Source: Synergistaceae bacterium (GTDB lineage Bacteria; Synergistota; Synergistia; Synergistales; Aminobacteriaceae). From it: a DNA stretch of 59,718 nucleotides. Shown in pieces: positions 59,420 through 59,718 of this stretch (positions within the stretch are counted from its first letter, which is position 1; each line of letters starts with the position of its first letter). The DNA is taken from assembly GCA_031272035.1 (NCBI GenBank), contig JAISUO010000097.1:1-59718 (forward strand). The letters are read 5' to 3'. The notes under the pieces were generated by a model that worked only from the letters and a program-made list of their open reading frames with translations, had not been told where the DNA came from and ran no database searches. The translations under genes were made by a program, and so were the position numbers.

Positions 59420-59718
59420 ATGAAGATGTTGAAACACACGTTAATGAATGACATACTGTTCAAGATGTTGTTTGTGCAGTATCCTGAGTTGCTTAGAGTG
59501 TTGGCCGCTGTGCTTCTCGACATAAAGCACGAAAGCATAACGGAGTTTACCGTAACCAACCCGGAAATACCGCCGGAATCGCTCGGAGAAAAGTTCTGTC
59601 GGCTCGACGTCAATATGATTGTGGACGGTCAGCGGGTTGATCTGGAAGTGCAGACAGGCGACGAGGGTGATTACCCGGAGCGTTCCTTATATTACTGGGC
59701 TCGGGATTTCTCGTCGGC
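59420..59718 (+). CDS. PD-(D/E)XK nuclease family transposase (Rpn-like), N-terminal fragment
   Basis: The first 99 codons of a gene that runs off the window. My translation begins MKMLKHTLMNDILFKMLF, continues with YPELLRVLAAVLLD, and contains GEKFCRLDVNMIVDGQRVDL followed by EVQTGD. The Asp in RLDVN and the Glu-X-Gln after it form the catalytic core typical of PF12784-type transposase-like nucleases (Rpn relatives). CGGAGG lies upstream of the ATG, and an extended -10 precedes it. Rpn proteins promote RecA-independent recombination; full length, C-terminus and integrity cannot be judged. Confidence 0.85.
   Translation, partial: MKMLKHTLMNDILFKMLFVQYPELLRVLAAVLLDIKHESITEFTVTNPEIPPESLGEKFCRLDVNMIVDGQRVDLEVQTGDEGDYPERSLYYWARDFSS

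Noticed and set aside
1-59718. CRISPR arrays, tRNA or rRNA genes
   Set aside because: No regularly spaced repeat array, cloverleaf or rRNA-like stretch was recognised on reading; a covariance search could still find a divergent tRNA.

Overview
This is a GC-rich, densely coded bacterial chromosome segment. Almost all genes lie on the minus strand in long, tightly spaced operons. The content is that of an anaerobic, asaccharolytic fermenter living on amino acids, peptides and organic acids. It holds tripartite (TTT and TRAP) acid transporters, a branched-chain amino acid ABC system, a Dpp peptide ABC system, citrate lyase with a 2-hydroxycarboxylate carrier, a ferredoxin-linked 2-oxoacid oxidoreductase with a succinyl-CoA synthetase, and a soluble fumarate-reductase-like pair. 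I see no oxygen-dependent respiratory genes. This fits a member of the Synergistota best (a Clostridia-like Firmicute is the main alternative). That is an inference from gene content; no rRNA or other phylogenetic marker lies in the window.

Layout. (1) 20-9859, minus: alkaline phosphatase, BtpA/SgcQ-like protein, a ribose-type ABC transporter (ATPase, permease, binding protein), an FGGY sugar kinase, then an HPt phosphotransfer protein and two HD-GYP response regulators, probably one transcription unit. (2) 9951-13757, plus: a small odd island with a DUF1016/YhcG-type PD-(D/E)XK nuclease, a TOPRIM-DnaB-like helicase and a GNAT acetyltransferase. (3) 13762-20821: a stand-alone LigB/Memo-like extradiol protein, citC on the plus strand, citS and citDEF on the minus strand, and tenA. 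(4) 20912-33760: a 12-gene minus-strand catabolic operon reading tctB-tctC-tctA-HpcH aldolase-NHL propeller-dhaK-dhaL-aldo/keto reductase-dctP-dctQ-dctM-dapA-like. It ends in a strong terminator and is headed by a divergent LysR regulator. (5) 33775-40052, minus: sucC-sucD-ferredoxin-korA-korB-korC-LarA-like. (6) 40183-49690, minus: aminotransferase-livK-livH-livM/G fusion-livF-frdA-frdB-M29-like peptidase. This block is bracketed by two identical 87-bp direct repeats. (7) 50136-59154, minus: N-acyl-D-amino-acid deacylase-dppABCDF-two tandem ATC-hydrolase-like paralogues, closed by a 12-bp-stem terminator. (8) 59420 to the edge, plus: the start of a PD-(D/E)XK-family transposase.

How the parts may work together. 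Peptides, amino acids and carboxylates enter through dedicated high-affinity carriers. Transamination and Kor-type oxidation would yield reduced ferredoxin and acyl-CoA, and SucCD would harvest ATP from the thioester. The FrdAB-like pair could dispose of electrons on an unsaturated acid. Citrate is imported by CitS and split by CitDEF after CitC activation; the genes that make and attach the CitD prosthetic group (citX, citG) are not in this window.

Non-coding signals I can support: promoters with good hexamers upstream of tenA, citD, the aminotransferase and lysR; extended -10 elements upstream of the alkaline phosphatase and the terminal transposase; hairpins after the dctP and tctC binding-protein genes; two structured 101-bp MITE-like repeats plus a possible decayed end of a third; the 87-bp repeat pair; and a 14-bp-period tandem repeat between the ferredoxin gene and korA. 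No tRNA, rRNA, CRISPR array or replication origin was seen.
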